NCBI GenBank assembly: GCA_030770425.1
Contig: JASJFT010000002.1
Location: 496,001 to 560,000, forward strand
DNA: 64,000 nucleotides
Reading direction: 5' to 3'
From: Darksidea phi
Taxonomy: Eukaryota; Ascomycota; Dothideomycetes; Pleosporales; Lentitheciaceae
The translations under genes were made by a program, and so were the position numbers. Each line of letters opens with the position of its first letter. Position 1 is the stretch's first letter. Below, in pieces: positions 24,201 through 35,783 of the stretch. Under the pieces are notes generated by a model that did no database searches, was not told the origin of the DNA, and worked only from the letters and a program-made list of their open reading frames with translations.

Positions 24201-25460
24201 TTTAGCGACAACGGGGTGGAAGTCAGCTTTCCTCTGGCAGAGTGGACTAGTTTACAGCGGAGTGGGATGGGAATTGGCGAGGCGAAGACGTTGTTGGTCC
24301 GGCTGTACTTAGATCACTTCGGTGATATGCCGACGTCGTTTTGTGTACACCTTGACACGGATGCTCAAGAGGCTGGTGTGGAGCACACACCGTGGACGTG
24401 TCTAACAAACTCGAAGGCGCCTGAGCACGTCTACTGCTCGGGCAGAGCGACACCCCTTACGTGGCAGATGAGCCGGATTTTATATCGCCATCTGATGACT
24501 TCTGGATCCACTATCGCGGGCGTACATCAGTCTGTGAGGAACAGGTTGAGCGACCTAGCTCACTCCTGTACCATCTGCGGCCGCCCACACAATGCGCGCA
24601 ACACGCAGCTCCGCCGCTCGACACCCTGCAGTCTCAGCTCCTGTACACGAATATGGAACACCTTACCCCTCGACATCCTTGTTCCGGAGTTCCGCACCGA
24701 CATTTTCGCCGTTGATATGCTCCTCACAACCGTTTACGTAGCCGCCATGAGCGCCCGCCCCGAACTTCTCCCTAGCTGCCCCATAACGAATCCCCCCACC
24801 GTAATGGCGATTCTGAACGCCCTTCCTCCTCTCAAGTCACTGCAGCATGTTCCCGACATCTCCGCCTCCCTCCGTACCTACCATCAAGACGCCGAAAAGC
24901 TGCTCATCTGGGCGGTCACGCATTTCAGAGGCTTCATAGTCACCGCAACAGGTATCTGCAAAGTCCCCAGTATGCCGGCAGGAACGCACCAGTTCCTCCT
25001 GGCGAATGCCGCTCCTTCACTCGAAGCCTCCTTCGCTGCAAAGTTATCAAAGCATAACCCTAAGACGACGATATTATTCCACGGCACATCGCTCGATCGC
25101 CTCCCCTCAATCCTCACCCAAGGCCTTCGCATACACAGCGGTACGAGTCTGCAGCGCACCGGTGCCGCGCATGGAAAGGGCATATACATGGCTGAGGAGC
25201 CTGTCACGTCATTTTCTTACTCTCCGTCGGCGGTCAGCTGGCGGAATAGCGGGCTAAATGGTATGAGATTGTTGCTGGGCTGCGAGGTTGCGGGGGTTGG
25301 CAGGAGCGTGAGCCCAGGGATTCATGTGTTGCAGGACGAGAAGAGCGTGCTGGTGAGGTATGTTTTTCTATTGGGGAGCGGTTCTTATGCCCCAAGTGCT
25401 AATCATATCGTGCCTGCGATGGGAAGTGCGATTAGTGCGTTAAGGAGTGGGGCGGTGTAA
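21267..25460 (+). CDS. Large protein with C-terminal PARP6/8/16-type ADP-ribosyltransferase domain
   Basis: Uninterrupted frame of 1397 residues. The last 130 residues form a PARP catalytic fold: FHGTS with His1272, then LPSILTQGLRIHSGT, GAAHGKGIYMAEEP with Tyr1307, FSYS, and a final VLVRYVFLL strand. The canonical catalytic Glu is replaced by a hydrophobic/aromatic position, so it should be a mono-ADP-ribosyltransferase. Upstream is the helical linker typical of PARP6/8/16 (LLIWAVTHFRGFIV, PSMPAGTHQFLLANAAP). Before that is a four-Cys cluster beginning CTICG at residue 1101 and ending CSLSSC, as in PARP6/8. The remaining roughly 1000 residues are mostly helical and match nothing I know. Human PARP16 is an ER stress regulator; the fungal role is open. 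An in-frame start at MKAWRS (21348) is possible. Confidence 0.85.
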   Translation: MLTLKGQATRICTIDGPSPFTPSPSTKMKAWRSATTEVHEREPKLPSWSKKSLFIKTKPSEEWHQQIDFTAGVNRPSEQNFQWNLVKRHTDHYIKKKGKITQAEIDSKLASLIEQHEARDVAIAACAHAMSPKAVRALLNVELNVAPTTFCGLEMYLQSLIAAHHCSPTSITQLEARWARQMLPYIVHGAGAAGKYLEGITVMLRTTNTPSMNVLPDFAILTLRAFTTFATQLEGMKLRCQWVAAYGAVAWMTTLAQSTPAATPSGNLMPEHLMDVEFPIWRIWANWKPNIYRIMQFGNLDAGKRGVLVDIMALEGPDFITGTQNTLMNGIVKRYAPGKPFVMFRSLVIEVEKCTREELKGMLEKTGASLERALKGGDGPFKLFVHLAVKRPITQEGLQLLEAVGRIQDTPKFHVHNATIEIYAAQRSIGGRHIVMLQHLICALDDAQGGELRKVILRPWLVQGIEKCIEECRAALRAHIDCELAWTHLVLELHTFCTILKGSHSCLPLLNHEIQRELDFLPPVDTLRALLDIYAATGAKKANGTHIGANVLKHSITAWCIDRFVERGSLSHASQRTVDAIVQVWNGTTTRNEADTKRRSLALLASTSASTDFVLRVRCLDQIIQLPDDFVMSLLALLQGFGANPELSCIKFTRLLTNADVDVTLCWKQMLYNMIDSLQPTKILDYMFKHFKAHQFFEFMLDLNSLFADVAANPKASPPFILRSHLHLWVQQLSSFLPEITRLEYALGNRSHAVKTILRGGEGLGVEHLLKIVEALKTASERPVEKLMQNTVGRLSKENKNVSEIADFVGRLLCVTPQGLAACERIWDAKHDVVHVPGVEEPQYSKRSGLTNWKPALANQSIISTSVTEVIIAGWLQDDYMLETDKTAIIALAFILNLEVYLDSIPKGKLSEAATYFEEQEAKMIEEAQRLEGLAKALKARDPLGTKLLLEQLGIEDVSPLDEELEGLPVVVAGAVEKFSDNGVEVSFPLAEWTSLQRSGMGIGEAKTLLVRLYLDHFGDMPTSFCVHLDTDAQEAGVEHTPWTCLTNSKAPEHVYCSGRATPLTWQMSRILYRHLMTSGSTIAGVHQSVRNRLSDLAHSCTICGRPHNARNTQLRRSTPCSLSSCTRIWNTLPLDILVPEFRTDIFAVDMLLTTVYVAAMSARPELLPSCPITNPPTVMAILNALPPLKSLQHVPDISASLRTYHQDAEKLLIWAVTHFRGFIVTATGICKVPSMPAGTHQFLLANAAPSLEASFAAKLSKHNPKTTILFHGTSLDRLPSILTQGLRIHSGTSLQRTGAAHGKGIYMAEEPVTSFSYSPSAVSWRNSGLNGMRLLLGCEVAGVGRSVSPGIHVLQDEKSVLVRYVFLLGSGSYAPSANHIVPAMGSAISALRSGAV

Positions 25461-27230
25461 GGTGCCGGGGAACGGTGGAGATGAGGTGGAGGTAATGGCA
25501 GCGAGGCTAGGTTTGCTTGTTCTCCCGGATGTCTGTCCGTCTGTTTTGGGCGGTTTCTTTTTCCCCTTTATTTACATTAGGGGTGAACATGCTGGCATCT
25601 CGAAATGGAGCGACGGGTTCTTTCTCTCCGCAACTTCAGCTAGCATAACAAACCGTCCGGAGCGGTTGCATAAATGCTTTTCCGATGTTTGATCCACTAT
25701 GCGGAACTGCCACGGGCACCCCCTTCATATACAGATGATCATGCAGCTCAAGGACCGGTGGTCAGTGGGACCCGTTCATCTGCGGATGTGCCATAATTTA
25801 ATTGACCTGATACAGGTTCAGCTTTCAAGGTGGCAAGAGTTCGCGAGAAGAGACATCGACATTCTCACCAGCGTTCTTGCGCCTCGCGATAGTATATTTC
25901 GTCTTCGCCACGGATCAACACAGCAATTCACTAGCATTTTTCAGATCTTTTCGACCTAATCTCACAGTTAACAGTTAACAACACTTCGCTTAGGTCTTGA
26001 AAAAATTTCAAGCTCTGGTGTTATTCCTTTTTTCCTCCTCAGTTCCTATCATTTTCTCAACTCAGCACAGTTTACGGATACAAGCGTCCAAATTCTCTCA
26101 AGCTTTGAGCTACTACCCTACTTCATCGTCCCCCCAGACGAGCTCGAACGCACACCCGCGTCATCAGCCTCCAATATAACTACTGTGCGAACGAAGCTGC
26201 GTTGAAGAACATGCCCATGATTCTCCCGAAGCCAGAGAACCCCATCTCCAAACCCTCTCGCGCCGAGCTTGGACTCAATAACCACTCCAAGTTGAGTCGT
26301 AGCTTTTCATGTATGCACCTCACGAGCCCTCTACCGGAATTCCACGCCGACACGCTTGCCGTGATGCAGCACATGATCAATAGAACAGATGTCGTAATCT
26401 TTTGCCATTTGGATAGCTAGTTATCTTCGGAGCCATGACGGAAGGTAGAGATGCCGCTACCATCAGCATTTCCGGGGCTAGACTTCAACCTGATCGTCGA
26501 CAAGACGGTTGTAGCGATCGCTTCGACTGCTTCTGCAGCGGGAGAGTTTTTTTTTGTGTGCGTGCGGCTCAAGCGCATCATGATCCGTTGATGACTTTAG
26601 CTCGCTACCAAGCTTGACAATGACTCTTTCTCAACCATACTTCGGAGTATGGCTGGTAGCGAAACTTTGTAAGACGGTTGTGGGTACGGATATGAAAGCT
26701 AGTTTGTTGTCGCGGCGGCTACGTCTAGGTTGGGGTAGAATGGGGATGAGCGGAATCTTACCAGGTGGGGAATGCATCGTAGCGTTGCTGGCGTTGCTGG
26801 CGTTGCTTAGCTTTAGACACGCTTGGGATGGAATATTCTCTACTGGATCAATAGATAGTAGAATTCTCAAATACATATCAAGATTTATGTAAAGAAATGT
26901 CCTCGTGCAAAGCCTATTATGCATACGACAAAATCTCTCCTCAACTCGAACACCTACGTCAACACACCACAGATATCCTTAAGGCCACTGGCTCATTCAA
27001 TACTCTATAGCACAAAGGCTATCAGGATGCACGTAACGCAACACCTCTCCCGTAAGTAAGCTTCAAAGCATGCGGGATCTTCTAACCCAGAGATACACAA
27101 AGCGCCCTCGGTCAAAACTAACGGCCCATTGTGCACCTCCCTAACCTCTTCTTAGCTGTCTTAGAGCAACCATTTAATTCAAGGCTCTACCCATTGAAGT
27201 CAAACAGGCTGCTCTATCCAGACGTTTCCC
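25461..27230. other. 1.8-kb convergent intergenic stretch
   Basis: Lies between the 3' ends of the PARP-like gene and hppD. Short frames at 26180-26420 on both strands show no family features. A GTTGCTGGC-type short triplication occurs near 26783-26803. Confidence 0.5.
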
Positions 27231-28653
<1,423 letters not shown>

Positions 28654-29531
28654 TATGCTTGATGAAGTATTATAGGCAGTAATGCTATGCTCTGGTGATT
28701 ATCCCGCAGAGAACGCGTTGGGGAGATGTTGTGGTATGTTTGGGGCGTTGGTTGCGGCGACGCAATCCCATCTTTAACCTACCCATCGTTTCCTTCAAAA
28801 ACCGAGTGACAACTCTATTGAGGCTAGCACCAACCACACATGATAAGATGGCCAGCGTCATATTACTTGTTGGTCTTATGCCGAGCTCAAGGTCCTGAAA
28901 AGGCCGCGCGCTGCTTTTTTCACTCACTCCGTAAATAGCCGGGAATCCTGAGAATCAAGAGACAGCAAGTCGGCTCTGATCATCAAGCTCTCGGCGTAGT
29001 CGATTCGGCTGGCCCTCAAACCGTTGACGCGCGCTGCACAAATGAGTTTGATGGGGTTTGACGAGTTGCATGTGTGCTCGGCATTCTGTGAGCTAATCGG
29101 CTGTTGAAGGGACATGCGCTTTACGAAGTGTTGTCTACGGCTAGACGCATTGCTTCACCCTGGATGCTTCGTGCTAAGGACGTAGATCGACTCTTGAGAG
29201 TTTAGTCTAAGCTTCACTTTTTGATATAGCTCTATGCGATGCGAAAGGAGACGAGCGCTGAATAGTGAAGACGTCACAGGTCTGACATGAGTGGTCCTTA
29301 TTCGGCAGTTGGCTAACTGCAACCATGTTAGCTTGAATGAGAACAAAGCTACCCCAACACCCGCTTTGAGCCGTCAACTGATAAGCCGAAGTCACGGGAC
29401 AGTGAACGTCAACCATATTCCAAGCGTATTATGAATAGGTCTCCAAAGTACTCGAGTCTATAGCCTCTAAAACTTTCCCTTCTCTCCTCCACCCGCTGTC
29501 ATTCCAGCCAGTTCAACCTCTCCATAGACAA
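28654..29531. promoter_or_regulatory. Shared hppD/hmgX upstream region
   Basis: 878 bp between two divergent start codons. It is the likely place for HmgR binding and tyrosine induction, inferred from the Aspergillus cluster; I could not pick out a convincing CGG-type inverted repeat by eye. Confidence 0.5.
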
Positions 29532-30242
29532 ATGGCTAAAAATATTCCCGATATCTCGCTTACCGAGAGCGATAAAAGGATCCTAGATGCATTATTTGAT
29601 CCCGAGACTCTTCCTTCTTCGGTAGCTCGTTCAAAAGACGCATCGACCATCAACAGCTCGTTACCAGCACACCCCACAATACCTTCGTCGCAACTTGCAG
29701 TGCTGGAAACACAGCAAAAAGACCTCGTCAAACAAATCAGCTCAAATTCCTCAGTACCCGAAATTGAGGATGCGATACGAAGAGAAGATGCAACTACAAA
29801 AGAATGGCCAGAATACCCGAGCGCGTACATAAACCGCGCGATGCTGTATCGGATGAAAATCGAAGCCTTGTTAACGAAGGACCAAACGATCTTTTCGGCA
29901 GCGCAAAAAGACATTGAGCGTCTCTTCGATGACCTCTCTCTGGCTATCCAAATGTCCCGGCCCACGTGTCCAGCATCCCAAGTCTCACCGTATCAAGCGC
30001 GCGTCCTCCGAACAGCTTTTTCTCACCGCGCGTACCTGTACCTTAAAGCCTCTGAAAGAGCTGTTGGTTGGGATGGAAAGAGTAAGAGTGAACTGGAAGA
30101 GCAAGCAAGTGCAGACTTTGCGGCTGCGGCACGATACGGAGATGAAATTGCGCGGGAGATGAGTGTTAGGACGAATCCTTATGCAAAGATGTGTGGAGCC
30201 ATTGTTAAGAATGCGCTCAAGGACGAGAGAAAATTATCATAG
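29532..30242 (+). CDS. hmgX: HmgX/TTC36-family TPR protein of tyrosine degradation
   Basis: Single exon, 236 residues. The N-terminus (LTESDKRILDALFDPET) matches the start of the TTC36 family, in which a short helix ends in the ALFDPE motif. TPR helices follow (AYINRAMLYRMK, IERLFDDLSLAIQM, RTAFSHRAYLYLKA, ASADFAAAARYGDEIAREM), and the family's C-terminal signature NPYAKMC is present. In A. fumigatus, hmgX lies beside hppD and is needed for homogentisate formation. In mammals TTC36 protects HPD, the orthologue of HppD, from degradation. Its position head to head with hppD fits a dedicated accessory factor for that enzyme. The symbol is assigned from family and context. An Asp/Ser-rich linker sits between helix 1 and the first TPR. 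Confidence 0.8.
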   Translation: MAKNIPDISLTESDKRILDALFDPETLPSSVARSKDASTINSSLPAHPTIPSSQLAVLETQQKDLVKQISSNSSVPEIEDAIRREDATTKEWPEYPSAYINRAMLYRMKIEALLTKDQTIFSAAQKDIERLFDDLSLAIQMSRPTCPASQVSPYQARVLRTAFSHRAYLYLKASERAVGWDGKSKSELEEQASADFAAAARYGDEIAREMSVRTNPYAKMCGAIVKNALKDERKLS

Positions 30243-30600
30243 ATGCTTTTGGTGCAGTTCTTGTAATTCGGTCAGAAAACTCTAGCTCTGACCATCGAGA
30301 TTCCACATCCGACGAAACCCCTTGGAGTATTGCCCCCGAAAGGTAGTCAGGTTCTGTGATCCATTGAGTATCATGACCGGGGAGGAGCTGAGTTACCGTG
30401 CGAGTAACGATTCTGACCAACCGTCATGTTGTACGTTGAGATATATGATGGTACATAACACTCGCACAGTTATCCCGCCCTGTCCGAACGCGTCGTTGTA
30501 TGGATTAGGGAACCTGGCTATTCTCGGCAGGCAACGCTTTCTTGAGAAGCAGTCATTCTAGATGTCGGTACGGAAGTTCTGTATTCTAGTCCTGGTCCTT
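30243..30600. other. Convergent spacer between hmgX and the hmgR-like gene
   Basis: 358 bp with no recognisable content beyond presumed 3' untranslated ends. Confidence 0.5.
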
Positions 30601-33566
30601 TTACATGGGGAGATTCCATATAAAATCCAGTGTCCCATCATCGAAGCCTTGAAAGCTCTGAGCCGAGTCAAGACCGAACGGCGCCATTGCTGGGTCGAAT
30701 GGTAATGCTAGCCAATCGTCATCGGGCATGAGCCCGTTGACGTCCTCGGCCAATGCAGCTATACCAGAGGCTCCTGCATTGTGATTGTTCAAAAAGTCCA
30801 TCCCGGTCGTAGCGCCTTTTTCAAGCGACGCGCCACGAGAGGGAATACGGGGCGGCCTTGATGAGACAACAAAGCTTTCTCGTAGTCGAGCAACATGCAA
30901 GTCAAGCAGGGTGGCGTACCGAGAAGCGAGATGCATATCATCAAGGGTGCTGGATCGCATAGCGCGGATAGCCGCATCTAAAATATCGAGAGAGGACTGT
31001 AGCTTTTGGTTGCGAGAACCCAAGCTGAGACCTTTTATAAGGTAGATGGATGACGTGGTGATGCGGAGGAAGATGCGGACAGGCGAGTAGCGCAGTGCTC
31101 CAGATTCCGAGAGCTGAACGACTTTCTGCAGGATCTGGCAGCTCCCGTCGACGACCTCTTGGATGAAATCGTAATCTCTAGGCTCCAGATTCAAGGGCAA
31201 AATTTCCTCCTGAGGTCCATCAGGATCAGTTTCTGCAAGTGTGCGCTCGACAACGGCTTGCATGCCAAGCGAGTTTGTGTAGATTCGAACGTATTGATAC
31301 TCGATTGACAGCATATCATGTAGCCCAACCTTCAGTTCTGTGGAGACATTAATTCACCTTGAGCTACTTGCCGGATCAGAAAGGTAGGACTTACTACAAG
31401 GGTCAAGGTACTTTTTCCGCCACGTTGTCAAAAGAGGTTGGAAGTGCTCAAGAAGCCCAATGTACCTGCCCGTACGTAGCAAGCTACGTGTAGTCGCTGC
31501 GGAAGGATACACGGTGTCGGATACAGACCGAGCCAATTTCGTAAGCTCAACCCATGCGCTCATGAAGGACTGCCACTGCTCTATGGCTCCAGTGGCGGTG
31601 TCGACGGGTATCTTCTCCATCAAAGCGTGGTTAAGACTTTGTGGAATCATCGATGTGCAACCTAGCCTCCACGATAGCTGCTCGATGAAGACATATAACA
31701 ACTTCCTAACTCGGATTCGCCGCATTGCAAGGAAATCGTCTGTAAACTTTGGATACGATATCTGGTCTCTTTCAATGTTTCCATTGTCCTCAAACAAACC
31801 AAGCTCTTGGGCAAGCGACAGAGCGCAACCCATCAGCATCCAGGACATCCGGTCGGATCGTTTGGCAGGTTCGATCACATCTTCGAGCCATCGACTCGAC
31901 GTGGTATCGCCTTCCAATATCTTTACACCCTCCGCTGTGGTATTGTCTGCTCCGACCATAAGCTCACAATCCCAACCGTCGGCCGCGGTAGGAAAGTGGA
32001 GCGCACGCGGATGCCACCTAAAGATCTCGATAAGACGTCAGCAAAGCTTATCTAGGGTGAACTGCGTTGGTTTGCAAAACACGACGCAGTTGGGGCACCA
32101 ATCTGTACTGGGGGTGGTACGCACTCGGAGAGAAGCAAGAGCGCTTCGATCGATCCGATGGTCCTGGACTGTGCCTTGGAAGGCTTCACCTGGCCCAACA
32201 TTATCTTCATGATGAAGCGTTGGCACTGTTCCCATAAGCGATCGTGGACAAAGTAGCCTCTGGAGGCGCCTCCAACGCCTGGTAGCACGTTGTAGCGTGA
32301 AGAGATCATCAGGATAGTGACGCATAAGAAGGGATCCAGTGCTATAAGTGACCAATGATTTTCGTGGTAAGAATAGATGTCGGAGAGGATAGGCGACAAG
32401 GGCGAGCAGTTCTTGAAGAACAGATCGACATAGGTGACGGCTTCATGAGCCGAAAACCATCCCATTTGCACATATCGACAGGATGTCCAGATCTTGAGTG
32501 TCTCCGGGGAAGGCTGTGACATCTGTACTGGTTGCGCTTTGAATGTGAAAGGAGAAGATGGCATGCCATCGCGGCCTAGTATGAAGTTGTCAGTCACGGT
32601 GGATTTAGCTAGAGTAAGTGCTTGGGGTGGCGCATGTTCGCGGTGTGGGTCGTACTATGCAACTCCATGGTACAAATTACGCCGCAAATTGCGGTATGGC
32701 ATGATCTTAGCTTGAGACAACAGCCACTGACACCCCTCTACAGAGCTTTGCAATTTGTACCGCGGCGCCCAGATATGCTGATGTTCGAATCCAAAGAAGT
32801 GAGAGGACTTACCAAGTCCGTACGAGGTGCCAGACCCAGGTGTCCCGTAGGCCTGGGAGCCACCTTGCTCTTGATTTTCCATCGCATCTCTGTGATTAGC
32901 GGCCTCGAACAACAAGTTCAGAGCGTCACTTCCACTTGAGACTACCGTTCGCATGACTGAGTGGGATAGATTTGGTTGAGATATCGACACTCTTCGCGGC
33001 GCAGATGGAGGCGACATAATATCAGAGCGACGGCCATGTGAAGTATCATTTCTACAGTCGGAGGTGAACAGTCAGTAATGCTCATTCAGGGGGTGTGAGT
33101 ACCTAATGCCGCAAGCTTGGTGACGGAATTGACACTGCACAACCGGGTTACAGGCGTTCTACTGCAAGCACGCAAGTTTTAGCGAAGTTACGTACGGACT
33201 GGTAGCATGGCCCGCAATAGACGGCGTGCGCTGATGGATAGGTGATTGTTGAGCGATAGGACCACCCCCGCCGGCAGTAGGAAGTTTCCCATCAGTCTCT
33301 TCTCTTGCCTCGCCCGGTTTCCGTCTCTTCACCCATGATCGCTCTGGCCGAAACACACATTCTCTCATCTCCCTCTTGCATCGTTGACAAGGGGGCTTCA
33401 GTTCGCCGCCAGGGGTAGGGTCCAGAATGCATTTTGCCTTCCGTTGCCGACAGTTGATGCAGGCCTTGTAGGCACGCTTGAAGTCTTCCGGGTGGGTCCG
33501 CTTCCTCGCGCCCGAGGCATCCTCGGATGGCAGCTCACTGGACACGGGATCACTGTTTATGGGCAT
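30601..33566 (-). CDS. hmgR: Zn(II)2Cys6 transcription factor, HmgR/Aro80-like
   Basis: Five exons: 33566-33196, 33051-32813, 32575-32125, 32017-31395 and 31337-30601; introns 144, 237, 107 and 57 bp; 806 residues. The binuclear cluster reads C-X2-C-X6-C-X13-C-X2-C-X6-C (CINCRQRKAKC ... CQRC ... C) preceded by FKRAYKA, a form typical of Aro80-type aromatic amino acid regulators. The middle homology region follows after the third exon: SWMLMGCALSLAQELGLF, RRIRVRKLLYVFIEQLSWRLG and LSIEYQYVRIYTNSLGMQ. The C-terminus is acidic and aromatic (PDDDWLALPFDP, FDDGTLDFIWNLP), a likely activation tail. It probably activates hppD and hmgX when tyrosine or phenylalanine is used. The ATG at 33566 is preferred; an in-frame ATG at 33725 would add 53 low-quality residues. 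The symbol is inferred from context. Confidence 0.75.
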
Positions 33567-35783
33567 GACGTGACACGGTATGGAGTGGCAGGATATCGCA
33601 GGCGATGTGTTTGTGAGTCGCACGGATTGAGAACGGCGCTTGTTGGCGGGGCTTAGCGGCAAACCGGAAAGCCGCGGCTTGCCGGTGCATTGCGCCCTGA
33701 CGCCATAGCTACCAGCCACAGCCACCAGCCACAGTTTCTAAAATTCTGCACCAAATGGTGATCTCCATGTATGACCTTCGGTGCTCATAACTCTCGCATG
33801 GTGGACAGCCATCTTCAGAAGGATTGTACTTTGCTTATTTAGTGAAGCACTACCCATTGAAGGCTATCAGAATGGGCCATGCACACAGGAATCTTTGCTC
33901 TATCGGACACGCACACGGACAATGGCACTGTATCAAGCTAACCATCGCGCTGCTCCATGTTGGAAACAATCTTGAACTACCGAAGTGTATTCGTCGCCAT
34001 ATGATCAACAGCAGTGGAAACATCTGTTGCGTATGCAGCTTGAATGATGCCTGGCTGTAGGCGTGGATGCGGTGAGCATGCAGGCGCGGAGCGGACATCT
34101 TCTACTCAGCGTCTACGCAATAGGATATCTAGGCCAACACTCTTGCTGCCGGAAAGGGCATAGTTATTCTGAACCGGTTGACGGAGGTCCATGTGACGGT
34201 TGCAGTCGGTTGTACCATAGTAAAATCGAAGGGGAATACTAGGGGTCTTAAACCCTAGGGAGACAGTTACAATAAACCCGACGACCTTCTCCACCCCGCC
34301 TCCATCTCGACCTCAAACACTAAGCGTCAGAGCGGACTCGCGACGCCGTGACGCCGTTTCAAAACTGAGGCTCGCACAAGGGCTTGGCAAGTTACAGTCA
34401 CACGCCGTCATACGTAATCAACATGTCCTTCATTGGCTATTACGGAGGTTTGCGCATTGCGTAAGTTTTATGGCCACCTTACAACACTTCTTGCATCAGG
34501 TCAAGATATTGCCCAGAACCTCCCAAACTGCACCCAAAACGTCTCTACGTGTCCACACTCAAAGATTCCTAGCTTTATTGGGCGCACTCGACAGCGCTCT
34601 CCCTCCAAAGTGCAAATGCCGGCTTGGCAGACAAATTCTCACACGGCTTGCCCCAGCCAAGTGCTTCCCGCATAGTCCAGCAGCTCCCCCAACATCATGC
34701 CTACTCCCGGCAATCCACCTTCCGCCAACACACTCGCTCCAGTTGACACCCGACGAGGGAACTGCCGTAGACGGTCGCGGATGATCCTCCAACCCGTGGC
34801 TACACACCCATTCGCGTTCGCCCCACTACCTCTAATATAAAAGGGGGGTCAAGGGAGCGCAGACAAAGAGTGCACAGGAAGACTATCACTCCTCTGCTCT
34901 TCTGTAGATGTGGCGAAGCTCTGGCGAATTTCTGCCATTTTGCCCAGTGCGAACCTCTGATCCCATCTTTTTTCAGCTTCCAAGCGAACCTCTGATTCGA
35001 CATCTTATCCGGCTCCTTGTGGCGAACCTCTGCAAGATCGATCTGCGGCGCCGGTGTCTGCGAATCTATACGAAATCACTGCGAATGCTCGAAGTTGGCG
35101 TTCGTGGTATTTGGGATTCAACAACCGCTGTGCGAATCGATCCGCAAAAGTTCTCACGGCTGTTGAGAGATGTAAAATGGAGGCTCTGCTACACCACCTA
35201 CAGCAACAGAGGGCCTTCGTCAGCGTGCACTTTACGCTTGGCGACCACCGAAATAGTGCAGCACTATCAATTTGGAGTTGCCAATTTAGCTGCAACGCTA
35301 TTTCTAAGATTTGAATTGCTTGCGCCTTCCAGAAGCATTGGTAGCCGGTCTATAGACAGATCTAATTCGTGCATAGCGTGATAGGCAACGGATACTCCAT
35401 GGCATTAACCTCGCTAACCATTAAAAGAAAGAATGGTTGCCCCTGTTTTAGAAGATTCTTTCTTGACATAAAAAAAAAAAAGCAAACAAATTGTGACAAA
35501 TGTATACCAAAACCACTCCGTAATGTACAATATCCGTGTAACGTAACCACTACCCAGGACACAAGATAATGCGGGTAGGACGCTCTCGAGGTTCCATTAT
35601 GTCCGACACCACGACAAATGGGAGCAAAAAAAAGGAAAAGCCCAGCAAACACGAGACACGTTGGGTGAACGAAGTCTCGGCATTTCCGGGTAGTACGAGG
35701 TTCATGAGCATAGGTCGTGAGGTGCAATGAGTGGATTGGTATCATTGCAAGGGATGTGTAAATCAAGTCAAGAGCGCACCTCT
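33567..35783. other. 2.2-kb intergenic stretch
   Basis: Between the start of the hmgR-like gene and the end of the ZIP gene. Contains a TATAAAA at 34836-34842, a CT-rich stretch and the GCGAA-type degenerate array listed separately. A 157-codon frame opens at 34908 just after these, but it has no family features and the repeat runs through it in several frames. Confidence 0.45.
34913..35141 (+). repeat. Degenerate GCGAA(C/T)CTCTG repeat array
   Basis: The core GCGAACCTCTG occurs exactly at 34949, 34984 and 35022 (spacing 35-38 bp). Decayed copies occur at 34913, 34924, 35060, 35081 and 35132. The sequence between copies is not conserved. Confidence 0.5.

Noticed and set aside
26180..26420. 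Overlapping 66- and 72-codon frames on opposite strands
   Set aside because: Neither has motifs or splice continuation, and equal plausibility on both strands suggests chance.
34908..35381. 157-codon frame after the TATA element at 34836
   Set aside because: No family features, and the GCGAA repeat runs through it in more than one frame. Kept only as a possible non-coding transcript.
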